A stretch of 64,000 bases of DNA from Bombyx mori (GCF_030269925.1 NC_085121.1:3861501-3925500), one strand, 5' to 3'; shown: positions 21,222-32,989, numbered from the stretch's first letter. Program-made: numbers and translations. The notes: generated by a model not told the origin, from the sequence alone.

Positions 21222-21296
21222 ATTTTTCTGGCCGGGGGCCGAACCTCCCACGAGGTCCCCGCGCCTAGGTCGCGCACGGTGTGTGTGGCAATTGAC
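21222..21296 (-). repeat. GC-rich LINE-like 3' fragment abutting the duplicated exon
   Basis: The minus strand reads GCGCGACCTAGGCGCGGGGA ... GGCCCCCGGCC then an AAAAATAAAAA tail, like the 3' terminus of a GC-rich LINE. It lies within a few bases of the breakpoint of the exon 2 copy. Confidence 0.4.
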
Positions 21297-21301
21297 GATT
21301 G

Positions 21302-21631
21302 TTCTTTCGTAAACTTTGTATCTGAGATGCCGAGGATATCCGAGGGACAAAATTTTTTGTATATCAGCTAGGGCTTCCTCGTATGGCTGCAAATGGTTCA
21401 GAGCTGCCGATCGATTGGCGAAAACAATTGACAACTCTTCCGCTGTTGGCGCAACATGTGTGATTTAACAACCGTGTGGCGGTTTACAAATTCAAGTAAA
21501 AATGAGGTCAAACTTTAAGATGGGTTTATTAATTGCTATCGACGTCTGATGGGCATATGGCCAACCTCATTTCACAGAATTCACAATACTAGATACCAAA
21601 AAATCGCCACCAGCCTAATTTGCATAAGCAG
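21302..21631 (-). pseudogene. Truncated duplicate of SMYD4 exon 2 plus flanking intron
   Basis: A 330-bp copy of 15928-16257 placed about 3.8 kb upstream of the SMYD4 start. It keeps the acceptor and encodes EELSIVFANRSAALNHLQ then EEALADIQKILSLGYP, but the last third of the exon and its donor are missing, replaced by unrelated GC-rich sequence. It cannot splice normally, so it is scored as a pseudo-exon. Few mismatches to the parent suggest a relatively recent event. Confidence 0.85.
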
Positions 21632-22440
21632 CCTACTTACGAGCCAGCATACTTTAGGTTTTTATTGACTTCAGTAAAGGCTCGTAAAGGTGAAATAAAA
21701 AAAATTGGATCAGAATACTTAAGTATACCACGTCGCATCTCTAATCATAATATTGTGTCTATGAGTTTCTTTGACCATCAAACATCAGATGAGTTCATGA
21801 TAAGTAGGATTTGATCGTATTTTCCACTCAATTCGAGTTTTAACTAAATAGTGATAAGACTGAAAACTGCATAGCTAGCTTTCGATATTCGCGCCTCGCA
21901 TTGTACTGCTATAAACTAGTGGTTCGTAAGAGATTTTTGTCCGAAAATTATAGCCAATTACGCGTTTACGAGGGACAGTGAAAAGTACCGCAAACAATTC
22001 GTTTCAACGATTTCTATGATTTGTTTAACAGCCGTTGAAACTCCATAAATCAGTGGTTAAAAGAGAATTAAAATAATTGTCTTTTAATGGTCAGCTGTAA
22101 CCCAATGACATCGCGGCCGATACCGTCGCTCAAATTGAAACATCCTAGAAATCATTAAATAGTTATCTCATTATGAGCTTTCGCGGAATTCATTCTTCTA
22201 AAATAGTTTGACCTGCTTCGATACGTGTTAGGTAGGTACAGAAATTCTAGAATCTAGTCAGAAGACGACGGTCAAAGCAACTTTCTTATTTAGTAGATAT
22301 ATAGACTTGTTTCATTATCGCGACGATTTTTGAGCGCTTTTAGGAGAGTCTGCTGATGTTGCCCGGGTGGTGTTGCTAGTGTTCCGGAATACCACGCTGG
22401 GTAAAAACCAGCCTGTCGGAAGTCGACGCACCACCTTTCT
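21632..22440. other. Spacer with a short GC-richer stretch
   Basis: No gene recognised. 22340-22440 (gttgcccgggtggtgttgct ... gtcggaagtcgacgcacc) looks like repeat-derived DNA joined to the Bm1 copy that follows; family unknown. Confidence 0.45.
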
Positions 22441-22443
22441 TTT

Positions 22444-22735
22444 CCCTACCTAATCACTGGTAGCCTAAGAGGCCATTTCAGCTACGCCCGGACGGGTAGG
22501 TGAGCTCACGGGCTCAACCTGAGAGAATTTGCTAATACTAGCCCTAGCAGCTACGCAGAATCTACTTCCGGATCGGAATCGCGACCCACTGAGAAGTTTC
22601 GGCGAGAAACTCAGCGGGCTGTGTCTATGGGTTAATTCGCTCGTCGAAATTTTCGAAATCGAGTTTGACGAGGACGATGACCGGTGCTTGAGGGGTCTAA
22701 AAGCACCGAGAGTGAATCCGGGGGATCCGACAAGA
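22444..22735 (+). mobile_element. Bm1 SINE, near full length
   Basis: tccctacctaatcactggta, cgggtaggtgagctcacggg, ggatcggaatcgcgacccac, gtctatgggttaattcgctc, and the tail ccggtgcttgaggggtctaa. This is the best Bm1 copy in the window and a key species clue. Confidence 0.88.
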
Positions 22736-22970
22736 CATGTTTAGGGTGACGGCGGCTTTACGTTGCCATAGCCAATACACCACCAAGCGGGTTAGTCTTC
22801 AGTCGTCTCATAGTACGTCCGACGACGACAACGACATCCCAATCTCGTGGTGCGAGCGCGCTAGCAATGGTAGCGTGCGGCGCTGCCTTTACCCCTTCAG
22901 GTCAGGGAGGGGACTTGCCCCTTATAGAGATGCAAAGACTCCGAGTTAGGGTTTTTTATCGGAATTATTA
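22736..22970. repeat. GC-rich repeat-like segment after Bm1
   Basis: About 215 bp, distinctly GC-rich (gtccgacgacgacaacgaca, ggtagcgtgcggcgctgcct), between Bm1 and a LINE tail. It has an open frame of 70 codons but no recognisable domain. Possibly a LINE fragment. Confidence 0.35.
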
Positions 22971-22971
22971 G

Positions 22972-23097
22972 CCAAGACGACCACCTACGAGATGGACCGA
23001 CGACCTGGTAAGAACCGCAGGGTCACGTTGGATGCAAGTGATCACTTGGAGAGGCCTATGTTCAGCAGTGGACAGTGGACAGGCTGAGATGATGAGG
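22972..23097 (+). pseudogene. LINE 3' terminus (RTE-type ORF tail)
   Basis: Remnants gacgacctggtaagaaccgc and gaggcctatgttcagcagtg followed by ctgagatgatgagg are typical of the last codons (AYVQQW) and the ATGATG tail of lepidopteran endonuclease-RT LINEs. Confidence 0.55.
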
Positions 23098-23266
23098 GTG
23101 AGTAGCCAAGAACAAGCACCTAGACTAGAAAATAAAATAATGCCTTCACCAAAAATACAGACCGTCCGATTTCGAACTCAACTTCCCTTACCGCAATCAA
23201 GTCAAGTATTTTGTGTTGTGGAAAAATAAAAACACAGTTTCTAATGCAGAATAAAATAATAATAAT

Positions 23267-23354
23267 AATAAATAGTTGTGCTATAACTATTTATTATATA
23301 TATTTATCGTTATTATATATATTATAATAAATAGTTATAGCACAACTATTTATT
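23267..23354. repeat. Perfect 32-bp inverted repeat (palindrome of palindromes)
   Basis: Arms 23267-23298 and 23323-23354 are exact reverse complements. Each arm is itself an interrupted palindrome: aataaatagtt - gtgctat - aactatttatt. The 24-bp spacer is pure AT except cg. Confidence 0.9.
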
Positions 23355-23568
23355 TTACATTCCACCTAAGCAAAAGCATTTAATCCCTTCCAGTATCTAC
23401 TAACGTCGTCATTATTGATGTACCTGAGTGAAATATTAATCTCCTATAAATACTAGTACCCACGTAACTGCATGTCATGCGCATGATAAATTATGTTGAT
23501 AAAGTAATTATTTGATATCCCTTCGCATTAAGTAATATTGTAATAACGAACTAGACTAGAATAAACTA

Positions 23569-23811
23569 TTTTTTCTTATTTATTGCTTAGTTGGGTGGAC
23601 GAGCTCACAGCTCATCTGGTGTTGAGTGATTACTGAAGCCCATAGACATCTACAACGTAAATGCCACGACCAATCTTGAGAAATAAGTTCTAAGGGCTTA
23701 GTTTAATTACAATGGCTGCCCCGCCCTTTAAACCGAAACGCATTCCCGGCAGAAATAGCCGGGGTGGTGGTACCTACCCGTGCGAATTCACAAGAGGTCC
23801 TACGACCAGTA
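23569..23811 (-). mobile_element. tRNA-headed SINE family, headless copy 6
   Basis: Tail attgcttagttgggtggacg to caagaggtcctacgaccagt; ends at the recurrent CAGT boundary. Confidence 0.85.
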
Positions 23812-24891
23812 AAAACTTATTTTGATAGTGCTTAATAGTAAATAGTAAAGAAACAGTTATATATATATATAGTTATATATATAGATAGGTTAGAATAACC
23901 TATCCACCACACGTTAAGCGGTTAGTGGAGTCAGTACAATGAGAATTCCGAATACACGAGGTCAATGTCACAACACTACATTAGAATAATAGTTTTATTG
24001 CCCGTAAAATTGTAAAGTGTTCGTAGTTTGCAGCACAAATAACCAGAAGGTAAGTATAGATAGTATTTTAACATGTCTTTCATATCGTGTACCAAAGAAT
24101 GTGATTCTGGTTGTAACAATTATAATTCTTAAGAGCCACGAGTTACTCGACCTTTTAGCCGATCTTGGTTGATCTATTAATATTTAAAAAAGTCTTTTTT
24201 TTTTTAAATGTAAATTGTGTTGGTGTGCAATAAAGTGTATTCTCTCTCTACATTTGTGCCCTTGATAAAATACTAAACGGTTAAATCAGTCACATTACAG
24301 TACATGGGGTCCCGAAGGAACGCTAAATACAGAAAATAAATTGACTAGATGACCTTTCATGTTCCAGTCAAAAGGTTTACTAGGTTTGTGATATTCTCAT
24401 TCAATTTTTTTATTTAAAATAAATTTATGATGCGAAAATGCTGTCAAGCGTCATCATATTTCATTTGCTGATAATTGTTATTAATAATACATATTGTTCA
24501 GGTCTGTGACTTTGGTTAAAAGATAATTATGTTGTCGATGCTATTGGATTGTTTTTTTTTTTAATTTACTGTAGTATGCTTGAATTCTTAATAGTACAGA
24601 AACCTCGGAAGAAATCAGCGCTATGTAATCAGGAATCAATTAGTAATTCTAAATTGATTATATCAGTATTAGACTTAAATACGTTTAAATTTTAATTTCA
24701 CGAATCATTCATTATACGGAGTGATGTTTGCAGAATCTGTAGAATGAATTTCCGATTACTTCCGAGCAGTTTTTTTTACTGAATGAACCACTTCTGGTTT
24801 TAAATGTTTACCGGAAGCTATATACATAGGTCACTGCTTGGATGTCGCTGCCAATTGATGGATGAAAATAAATAATAGTTTAAAAAAACTA
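23812..24891. other. Spacer with TA microsatellite
   Basis: (TA)n tracts at about 23860-23885 and a 10-bp-arm hairpin (gataggttag / ctaacctatc type) near 23885-23907. Nothing else recognised. Confidence 0.45.
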
Positions 24892-25126
24892 AAAAAATAC
24901 GCTTTTATAGACAATCCAACTAAAAAATAGAAAATGCATAGTATCAGTAGTTATAAATATTTCATGAACAGATATGAGTAAAAGGGTTATTTTGATAATA
25001 TCCTGAAAAGCACCCGACGCTTTTTTACAATAAAATAATTTTTTCTTACTTTTACTTTTAATTCAAATTTATTAAAATATACTCTCTATTGTTTAGTTGG
25101 ATTTTCTATAAAAGCGTATTTTTTTA
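24892..25126. mobile_element. MITE, AAATACGC family, copy 2
   Basis: Ends aaaaaaatacgcttttatag and ctataaaagcgtattttttt are perfect inverted repeats; the repeat continues inward as caatccaacta / tagttggatt. No coding capacity. Confidence 0.75.
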
Positions 25127-25551
25127 TTTTTTTTTAAACTATTATTTATTTTTCATTTTTTAGTTGAATTTCAATGTTTTCAATATTTTTTTTAAATATT
25201 GAATTGTCATCGGTCCTTAATAAGTATGCCAAATTTCGAATTAATTCGACATTGTGAAGGGGGTCAAAATTACTCAAAATCACGTTCAATGATTCCGTTA
25301 CGTACTAACATACTGCCTGAAGCTAATAAAAGCGTATTAAAAATAAAAAAGCCAACTAGTTGTATTGGATATCCTCTGTACTGCGCATGACTCCTTGGCT
25401 CCATTGATTTGATGATGATGACAATACCGATGTTCAAACTACTCCCTATCATCACATACGAACTTTGGTTGTATTTCAAAATTATAATTCGATACTCGGT
25501 TCTATATTAAATGCAATAAGAATTCTGTATTGTCAACTTCCTCCGATTTAT

Positions 25552-25975
25552 CTATACTAATATTATAAAGAGGAAAGATTTGTTTGTTTGTTTGTATTGA
25601 ATAGGCTCCGGAACTACTGAACCGATTTGAAAAATTCTTTCACTGTTTGGAAGCTACACTATTCCCGAGTGACATAGGCTATAATCTTTTTTGAAAAAAT
25701 TAGGGATCCTTACTAAAACTCCAATAATGTAACCCAGGGTGTAAAAAAATTACCTAAAATATTCTGTGCCCTGCGAAAACTATTGATGATAGAATAAAAT
25801 AACGTACTACGATTTTGTAGAACATATTATTATTTACAAAAAATGTCGCGACAACATATTTCTAACTATTATAGTTATGCTAAAATAAGTGTTATTTTAT
25901 TTAAAAAAATAAAACAACGTCAAATATCGTTGATTTTTTTGTTTGAACGGTAACTAAAGCTAGTTAAAAGGTATA
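25552..25975 (+). mobile_element. Helitron-like family A, copy 2
   Basis: Starts tctatactaatattataaag, shares ttcactgtttggaagctaca and atgtcgcgacaacatat with the other copies, and ends near actaaagctagtt (CTAG terminus). Confidence 0.65.
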
Positions 25976-26519
25976 AAGTATAAAGGTATAAAGGTAACTA
26001 AAGCTAGTTAGTGATAATTCATCTCGCATGCCGAAGGTTGCTACGGAGGCGCGCGGAAACGTGCTGCATGTGAATATGGCGTACTGTAATTTGTATGCAA
26101 GCCTAACTCTCCATTAGTCTAAATGATCACTTGTTAACATTAAACAGTTGGTCAGCGCTTCTATTATACTATTCATGTTTGGAACGATGTTCCTTATCGC
26201 ACGTTTTGTTTGCAGGCTGAGGAACCAGACCGAAAAAAGTGTAACAATCAGAAATGACCCAAAAACCGGTTTTTTTTCCAGTGATTTTTTAGGCGATTTC
26301 CGATCTACAACGAGTAAAATAAAAAACTGAAACGTTTCAACAAAAATATTTATCTGCTATTAAATTTAAATTTTCATGACTTCGTGCAAGACGCCTTAAA
26401 AAGGCATTTACTTGTTGAAGAAAAAAAAATTAGCATGTTATCATGACATTTTAGATAAAATACATTTGAAACAAGAGTCTAATTTTAATATATCTTGTAG
26501 GTTTTTTGTGCATGCCGCT
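25976..26519. other. Spacer, nothing recognised
   Basis: Begins with short tandem repeats of ggtataaagtataaa and aggtaactaaagctagtta. No gene supported; the open frame at 26148-26330 has no domain features. Confidence 0.45.
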
Positions 26520-26662
26520 TACAGCAAATCAAATCAAAAAAGTTTTATTCAACATAAATGAAAGTACATACTTATTGAACATCAAAAGAACTACCGCCAA
26601 TTCACAAGAACTAGCCTCCGTCCTGAGAAGAATTGGCAAGAAACTCAGCGGGCATGTCTTTT
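26520..26662 (+). repeat. Dispersed repeat with Bm1-like 3' motif
   Basis: caaatcaaatcaaaaaagtt, acttattgaacatcaaaaga, then cctgagaagaattggcaaga and aactcagcgggcat. The last block parallels the Bm1 gagaaactcagcgggct motif, suggesting a shared ancestral tail. Confidence 0.5.
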
Positions 26663-27005
26663 TTTTTTTGAAATGTTAGATTAGAACAGCGGCAAATGGT
26701 TGGTTATTGACATGGTTATATGTCCATGATCATTGTTTATGCCCCGCGCAGAATCGTGCAGCTATTTATCAGGAAATACTCTCCAGGATTCTCGTTTCTA
26801 GAAAAACTCTACCGACCTACTATAATATTAATCTTCATATCACATACATACGTTCATGGTCGTGATCATGACAAAATTATTTGAATTCCTGGCGCATCTC
26901 CTGCTTTCCGTATACATTGACAGTTCGATTTTTCCTTCATCTAATTATTTATACATACCTGCTTAGATTAGTACACTTACGATTCGATTGCTTGACCAAT
27001 ACGTG

Positions 27006-27300
27006 TTTTTTTATTTTTTTTATTTTTTTATTGCTTAGTTGGATGAACGAGCTCACAGCCCATGGTGTTAAGTGGTTACTGGAGTCCATAGACATCTACA
27101 ACGTAAATGCCGCCACCCACCTTGAGATATAAGTTCTAAGGTCTCAGTATAGTTACAACGGCTACCCCACCCTTCGAACCGAAACGCATTACTGCTTCAC
27201 GGCAGAAATAGGCAAGGAATTGGTACCTACCCGCGCGGACTCACAAGAGGTCCTGCCGCCAGTAATTACGCAAATTATAATTTTGCGGGTATGATTTTTG
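27006..27300 (-). mobile_element. tRNA-headed SINE family, copy 7
   Basis: T-rich tail then attgcttagttggatgaacg through to attataattttgcgggt; head missing. Confidence 0.85.
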
Positions 27301-27642
27301 TTCGTTCAATAAATATATCGAAATATATCGTGTTCAATAAAATATATCGAATTGAATTTTTATAAAGTCAATTTTTTTTCCAACCGTTCATTATCAACTA
27401 GTTCAAGTAGATGTGTAAAAAGCGTCGAAAAGAAAGTACGACGCGAGATGCGAAGGAATTACACGAGATAAACCAACCGATTAGTATTACTTTACTAACA
27501 AAAATTCTAAGTTAGTTTTATAGCTAGGTAAATGAGACAGGAAGACTCATGACTAACTGGATATTAAGTAGCTACAACGCTCCAGTTGTAATATTGTAGG
27601 ATTTACTAAAACAGTCTTGAAAACAAAAAGAATGGCTGATCC

Positions 27643-28079
27643 TTTTATTTTTTATTGCATAGATGGGTGGACGTGCTCACAGCTGATGTTAAGTGCTTAC
27701 CGGAGCCCACAGACATCTATAACGTAAGTGCCGCCACCCGCCTTGACATATAAGTTTTAAGGCTTGAGTATAGCTACAAAGACTGCCCCATCTTTCAAAC
27801 CGAAACGCGTTACTGCTTCATGGCAGAAATACGCAGGGTGGTGGTACCCACCTGCGCGGACTCACAAGAGGTCCTACCACCAGTAATTACGCAAATTATA
27901 ATTTTGCGGGTTTCATTTTTATTACACGATGTTATTCCTTCACCGTGGAAATAAATCGTGAAAATTGTGTTGAGTACGTATTTCATTAGAAAAATTGGTA
28001 CTCGCCTGAGATTCGAACGCCGGTGCATCGCTCAACACGAATGCACCGGACGTCTTATACGTTAGGCCACGACGACTTC
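27643..28079 (-). mobile_element. tRNA-headed SINE, full-length copy 8 with tRNA-like head
   Basis: Full structure. On the minus strand: GTCGTGGCCTAACG A-box-like segment, GCATTCGTGTTGAGCGATGC stem, B-box GTTCGAATC (28012-28020), body, and the AAT-rich tail at 27643. This copy and 35952-36368 define the element's 5' end. One ATG frame here (27810-28028) is a by-product of the repeat. Confidence 0.87.
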
Positions 28080-28346
28080 GAACTGTTACTATAACTGTTT
28101 CCAGTTACTATGTTTAGGAATGTACCATTTATTATTTAGTGTTACCCGTACTTCGCAGCTTGGCCCGCTTATAATTGTACAGCAGAAATAAATACAATGC
28201 GTGTATGAAAATGCATACTCTATATTGAATTGTGTAGTCAATAAACTATCAATTGATACTCGTATGTAAGCTGTTCCAATTTAAAATGAACGAACAAAAT
28301 GTAGAGACGTTGCGATGTTGTTTTATTGATATTGATGTATAATATA

Positions 28347-28611
28347 AAAATCTATATATATATAAAAATGAATTGCTGTTCGTTAGTCTCGCTAAAACTC
28401 GAGAACGGCTGAACCGATTTGGCTAATTTTGGTCTTGAATTATTCGTGGAAGTCCAGGGATGGTTTAAAAGGTAGATAAATATGAAAATGCTCGGAATTA
28501 AATAAAAATAACAATTTTGTTTTTCCTTTGATGTCCCCCCCCCCCCGTCGGACGGATACTTTTTGATTTATAGATTGAGGCACTACGAAGTCTGCCCGGT
28601 CAGCTAGTATA
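28347..28611 (+). mobile_element. Helitron-like family D
   Basis: atctatatatatataaaaat, gctgttcgttagtctcgcta, gaacggctgaaccgatttgg, a C11 run, and an end at gtctgcccggtcagctagt (CTAGT). Confidence 0.65.
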
Positions 28612-29009
28612 AAATAAGAGAAAAAAAATCAAAAGAATCTCCAATTACAAATATTCTGGAAGTGCATTATCTCGACCAAATTTACAGTTTCCCTTGACAC
28701 TTATTATCTCTACACATTCTTCACCGATGACCTTGGTTGTAATTTTAAGAAAATGTTTACCTTATAATAATGTTGTGATAGCGATCCGAAAGGTGCCGCT
28801 TTTACATCTTATCTCCGAGCACACATTACATCACTGCTGATGCGGTGTGTGCTACCCGTAATCCGTTTTATAAACCTTAAAATATCTTGTGTAACTATGG
28901 TTGACAGAGTGATACTGTACACCGCACTGATATAATTTATGGAACCATCAAAAACACCTTTACAAAATTTTATGTGTCAGGAGGAGATCGCCCGACTTAC
29001 ATCAATGGG

Positions 29010-29248
29010 TTTTTTTATTGCTTAGATGGGTGGACGAGCTTACAGCCCACCTGGAGTTAAGTGGTTACTGGAGCCCATAGACATCTACAACGTAAGTGCG
29101 CCCGCACCTTGAAACATAAGTTCTAGGGTCAGTATAGTTACAACGGCTGCCCCACCCTTCAAACCTAAACGCATTACTGCCTCACGGCAGAAATAGGTAG
29201 GGTGGTGGTACCTACCTGTGCGGACTCACAAGAGGTCCTACCACCTAG
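29010..29248 (-). mobile_element. tRNA-headed SINE family, headless copy 9
   Basis: tttttattgcttagatgggt to cacaagaggtcctaccacc, stopping at the recurrent boundary. Confidence 0.87.
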
Positions 29249-29664
29249 TCGTGTCGTAGGCGAGGCGCAATGCTACGTGTTTTGTATGGAGCACATCTTT
29301 CGGGTTATCAAATCCGCCTAGACAAAATTGTCAAGCCATAGCTTGGAGAGAACCTGTAGGGCCAGAACCAGCACCGGTTCGGTCATATGTCCCATTGCTC
29401 TTGCGAAGTCTCGCTTAGTGCAGCCAACGCGTCATTTTCTTGGGTCGTCGTCGCTATGCCCATGGTAGAGTTACGTAAGCAAAGAGAAACACGTAGGGCG
29501 CCTTGTTTGGGGCGACATCCACCCCAGTTTGATGAGGAAGGCTGGTGTGAAAATAACCGAAAGATAGAGCTACTTTCGTAACTTCTGAGAGCTAACAGTT
29601 GAAAGTAAATTCCAAAATATCTTTAAATAACGATAACTTGTTTTGCACTGTCTAATTTTATACA
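29249..29664. other. Unassigned GC-richer block
   Basis: About 340 bp with balanced base composition (gcatagcttggagagaacct, cagccaacgcgtcattttct) between two mobile elements. A 64-codon frame at 29387-29581 has no recognisable motif and no splice context. It could be a decayed transposon ORF. Confidence 0.3.
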
Positions 29665-30104
29665 GAAACAAGCGGGCCGCTCCGGCTCCGCTCGCGTCTT
29701 TAACAAAAATTTCAATGATATTTGACGTTGTTTTATTTTATGAAATAAAAGAACACTTATTGCGGCATACTATAATACTCAGACATATGCTGTCGCGACA
29801 CTTTTTGTAAATAATAATGTTTTCTACAAAGTCGTAGTACTTTTTTTAATCTATCATCAATAGTTTTCGCAGGGCACGCGATGTAAATAATATTTTAGGT
29901 ATTTTTTTACACCTTGGGTTACGTTATTGGAGTCTTAGTAAGGATCCCTAATTTTTTTCAAAAAAGATTATAGCCTATATCACTCGGGAATAGTAGCTTC
30001 CAAACAGTGAAATAATTTTTCAAATTGGTTCAGTAGTTTCGGAGCCTATTCAATACAAACAAACAAACAAATCTTTCCTCTTTATAATATTAGTATAGAT
30101 AAAT
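29665..30104 (-). mobile_element. Helitron-like family A, copy 3
   Basis: On the minus strand it starts at atactaatattataaagagg (about 30100) and ends gcgagcggagccggagcggc then ccgctt, a GC-rich palindromic 3' end. The longest copy of the family here. Confidence 0.7.
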
Positions 30105-30787
30105 AATATATTAAATTCTGATCGCGGTCGAAATTTGGTCCATAACATTTTTTGCATTTGCATGTTTTTCGAAATTAGAATAGGTCGAAAATAACCGAAA
30201 TGAGACCTGTATGAGTGTTAAAAGACGTAACATATTATTTTAACATAATTTGTAGTCGTTGATGTTATTCTGAATTAAACGATACTATTATTTAGTATTT
30301 ATTTATTGTGCATTAATAGTTATCACAGATTAAACTTGCAGCTTTTGATTATTAAAAACTCGAAATTTATTTTAATTACGCTCTCTTAAATCGAAGGATG
30401 GTATTGATATAAACAAAAAAATAATCCAAACAGAAAACTGAAAAATAAAATAGAACGTTTTCTTCTAATTCTGTCAATTTATTTAAATTAAATTTATGCT
30501 AATGAGAGTAATTGTACCATGTATGGTATTTACCAAATATAGCGTGACCGGTGAATTTGCGCACACAATTCGCATGTCTAGTGAAATAAATTAATACAAT
30601 ATGTATGTAATATAGTGTTTGCACTGTATATTTTTACTGTACGAAGGTCGCATAGTAATGTAGAATTAATCAGTAGTTACTGCTAACCAGCTCTTGCTTA
30701 AAAGGTAGTGTTGGTAATTCAGAGGATATTTATTATACATTCATTTATTATCTGTTAACTTGACGTCAATGATGCGTTTGAACAGAA
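30105..30787. other. Spacer, nothing recognised
   Basis: AT-rich; no feature supported on either strand. Confidence 0.5.
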
Positions 30788-31091
30788 GCAGCTGCCTCAA
30801 TCTTTTTTTTTTTTTTTTTTCCACAGGAGAAAATCGCCGGATCCCCACCCGCGCGGCAGGTGGGGTATGTGGGAGTTGAACCTCACTAAAAACTCCTGCC
30901 GCTCACAACCGGCGCCCTACCTCGGACCGGGCCGGAGCCCAGTCGGGGCTATTGAAACGGCGGGACAGGGTTGACGCAGAGCACATTACATCCATCCCAC
31001 CGTCCCACGGACGCCGGACCGGTGGCCGCCAGCGAAACGACCACCGGTTCCCTCGTTCAGCGGGCCGAGAGCCCGCAGCTGCCTCAATCTT
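30788..31091 (-). mobile_element. 5'-truncated GC-rich retroposon with 17-bp target duplication
   Basis: gcagctgcctcaatctt at 30788-30804 is repeated exactly at 31075-31091. Between them a poly-T (poly-A on the minus strand) leads into ccacaggagaaaatcgccgg and a GC-rich body. Related to 41241-41454. Probably the 3' UTR of a LINE, judging by variable 5' truncation and the poly-A. Confidence 0.85.
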
Positions 31092-31150
31092 AGATTTTAT
31101 TAAACATGGTTTTCGATTAGCAGGTATGTGCTGAGAGAAAAAGATGGTGT

Positions 31151-31153
<3 letters not shown>

Positions 31154-31241
<88 letters not shown>
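31154..31241. repeat. T88 homopolymer
   Basis: 88 uninterrupted T, followed by a 9-base T run after a single A. No element body is evident on either side. Confidence 0.9.
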
Positions 31242-31243
<2 letters not shown>

Positions 31244-31450
31244 TTTTTTTTCCATTTTAGTGATTATTCGAGACTAACGTGTTTTTTTAAAAATCAAATT
31301 TTGATCTGTAAGAAACACGGTGGCATTTCTGGAAGGATAGTTCTTGCTTGACGGTTTTGTGTTACAACCAATAAGTCTGTTGTTAGGCAGATCCTATTAT
31401 CATCTCATAGTGTTGAGCAGCTACTGAAACTTATAGCATATACTATATCT

Positions 31451-31702
31451 ACTGGTGGTAGGACTCCTTGTGAGTCAGCGCGTGCGGGTACCACCACCCT
31501 GCCTATTTCTGCCGTGAAGCAGTAATACGTTTAGGTTTGAAGGCTGGGGCAGCCGTTGTAACTATACTTGAGACCTTAGAACTTATATCTCAAGGTGCGT
31601 GGCGCATTTACGTTGTGGATGTCTATGGGCTCCAGTAACCACTTAACACCAGGTGGGCTGTGAGCTCGTCCACCTATCTAAGCAATAAAAAAATAAAAAA
31701 AA
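31451..31702 (+). mobile_element. tRNA-headed SINE family, headless copy 10
   Basis: actggtggtaggactccttg to ctaagcaataaaaaaataaa. Confidence 0.87.
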
Positions 31703-32248
31703 TCCTCACAAAGAGAACGTCGCTGCCTATTCTGAGACATGAGGTCTGCCCTGGCAACCTCTGTCCATCAAACGGGAACTCATGACGGCTTCGTCACGCC
31801 AGCACGTCTGGTGCCGGAGAAAGTCATAAAAGACATCAATAACCCAATCATTAACGAATGCATTTGTGTGGACGTTATGAGTAATCAAACGTCACGTACA
31901 GCAACGCAAATGTAATTATGGATATTGATATTACACTGCATGACAATAACATAACAAGAGCAATTAGATTAATTGCATCTCATGAACATATTATATTGTT
32001 ATTACCATAACCTATTAGACAGGATCTGATGTAGTTAAAAATTGTATTTAATAATATTATTATTAAAGGATTTATAACATTTCTAAGACTTGACATGAGG
32101 GCGGTTTTATTTGCCTATTTGTTAAGCAGGTGAGCACGCTGACCTGTTAATTGTGATGGTAAGTTGTTGCGGAATCTTACAGAAAACACTACGTGAATGC
32201 GGAAACTATAGTCACAGATTAATAAATAGTTACTACGTAACTATAGTC

Positions 32249-32309
32249 CAATCCTTCAAACCGGAACGCTCGATTATTTCACAGAAATAGGCATGATGGT
32301 GGTACCTAT
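32249..32309 (-). mobile_element. SINE family fragment, inverted to the next copy
   Basis: caatccttcaaaccggaacg to gtggtacctatt, a short piece facing copy 11. Confidence 0.65.
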
Positions 32310-32314
32310 TTTCT

Positions 32315-32562
32315 TACTGGTGGTAGGACCTCTGTGAGTCCGCGCGGGTAGGTACCACCGCCCTGCCTATTTCTGCCGTGAAGCAGTAATGCGTTTCGGT
32401 TTGAAGGGTGGGGCAGTCGTTGTAACTATAATGAGATCTTAGAACTTATATCTCAAGGTGGGTGGCGCATTTACGTTGTTGATGTCCATGGGCTCCAGTA
32501 ACCACTTTACACCAGGTGGGCTGTGAGTTCGTCCATCGACCTAAGCAACAAAAAAAAAAAAA
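32315..32562 (+). mobile_element. tRNA-headed SINE family, headless copy 11
   Basis: tactggtggtaggacctctg to acctaagcaacaaaaaaaaa. Confidence 0.87.
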
Positions 32563-32989
32563 CCTATTTCTGCAGGATCACAATATGCCTTGTCAGCAGC
32601 AGTTATGGAAACTGTTAATTTAATTGGTTTTAGGTTATTATATTCTAGATTGTGATAATGTTACGTGAATATATTTAGAAAGACTGGTATCTGACATAGT
32701 AATTAAGTCACGGTAAAGTCGCATCACTAGGTATCTTGTAAGTACACCGGACGTATTGCCTTATGCACCAGAGACTTAAAAACACTGAAAAACAGATAAC
32801 ATGGTGCTTTTTTATGACTCTCTAACCAGAAACACTCCGCTAAGCTGATAATTCAACTTTTTCCTAAGTACTGACTTCTTCCATTAGGCTTAAAATATAT
32901 TTTTTGTTACTTAAACGCAACTAAAATGCATAAGCATGTGGTGCTATATGAGGCAGAAGTGAAACCTCCAGAAGTATTCTATCTCATTT

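Noticed and set aside
21186..21434. A second functional SMYD-type gene suggested by FANRSAALNHL
   Set aside because: It is a truncated exon copy joined to repeat DNA; no further SMYD exon is found nearby.
26148..26330. 60-codon frame with a hydrophobic start (SIILFMFGTMFLIARFVC)
   Set aside because: No splice signals, homology or codon bias; expected by chance in AT-rich DNA.
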